The notes under the pieces: model-generated
Seen by the model: the letters and a program-made list of their open reading frames with translations, nothing else
Told to the model about the DNA's origin: nothing
Databases searched by the model: none
NCBI GenBank assembly: GCA_013815405.1
Contig: JACDGF010000137.1
Coordinates: forward strand, 1 to 6,293
Reading direction: 5' to 3'
DNA from: Caulobacteraceae bacterium
GTDB taxonomy: Bacteria; Pseudomonadota; Alphaproteobacteria; Caulobacterales; Caulobacteraceae
Length of the DNA: 6,293 nucleotides
In this document: one piece after another, positions 6,273 through 6,293 of the stretch
Layout of the letters: each line of letters opens with the position of its first letter
How positions within the stretch are numbered: position 1 is the first letter of the stretch
Translations under genes and position numbers: made by a program

Positions 6273-6293
6273 ATGGCGCAGACACTCTCCCTC
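6273..6293 (+). CDS. Start of downstream gene, probably (p)ppGpp synthetase/hydrolase by context
   Basis: An ATG at 6273, 6 bp after the rpoZ stop, opens a frame reading MAQTLSL to the right edge. Seven codons cannot identify a protein. The assignment rests only on the widespread rpoZ-spoT/relA gene order in proteobacteria. A GGAGGAG at 6250-6256 is 16 nt upstream, farther than usual, so the true start could lie beyond the window. Confidence 0.3.

Overview
The window is a compact, GC-rich piece of bacterial chromosome. Protein signatures and gene order (dapA-smpB, and folK-rpoZ followed by a likely (p)ppGpp synthetase gene) point to an alphaproteobacterium, most likely of the Caulobacter/Phenylobacterium group. 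That placement is inferred from the sequence alone and was not confirmed by any search.

Layout from left to right. (1) Positions 1-2001, minus strand: a large secreted Slt70-type lytic murein transglycosylase that begins at a TTG codon and whose C-terminus runs off the left edge. (2) Positions 2002-2132: a divergent intergenic region with a 20-bp perfect GC-only palindrome and a weak promoter candidate towards dapA. (3) Positions 2133-3475, plus strand: dapA (lysine/diaminopimelate synthesis) and smpB (trans-translation), overlapping by one base in TGATG. (4) Positions 3501-3966: a small toxin-antitoxin module, DUF1902/HicB-like antitoxin first and HicA toxin second, overlapping by four bases. 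It is preceded by an inverted repeat whose right arm starts in the hicB ribosome binding site. (5) Positions 3967-4067: a convergent gap whose minus strand reads as a coding-like tail, possibly the last helix of a ribbon-helix-helix protein. (6) Positions 4068-5288, minus strand: a two-gene operon of a NYN/LabA-type putative nuclease followed by a family 5-like uracil-DNA glycosylase. (7) Positions 5289-5340: an AT-rich divergent control region with a 9-bp direct repeat. (8) Positions 5341-6293, plus strand: folK (folate synthesis), rpoZ (RNA polymerase omega), and the first seven codons of a downstream gene that by context is probably spoT/relA.

Most genes are core housekeeping: cell wall precursor synthesis and turnover (dapA, transglycosylase), ribosome rescue (smpB), DNA repair (udg), folate synthesis (folK) and transcription/stringent response (rpoZ and the next gene). 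The accessory element is the hicB-hicA pair, lodged directly behind smpB. This is suggestive because HicA toxins cut mRNA and SmpB-tmRNA rescues ribosomes stalled on cut mRNA. I saw no tRNA, rRNA, CRISPR array, insertion sequence or convincing intrinsic terminator. Nothing amounts to a clearly new biological system; the points most worth a second look are the HicBA module with its upstream inverted repeat, the GC palindrome, the AT-rich direct-repeat promoter region and the tail next to hicA.
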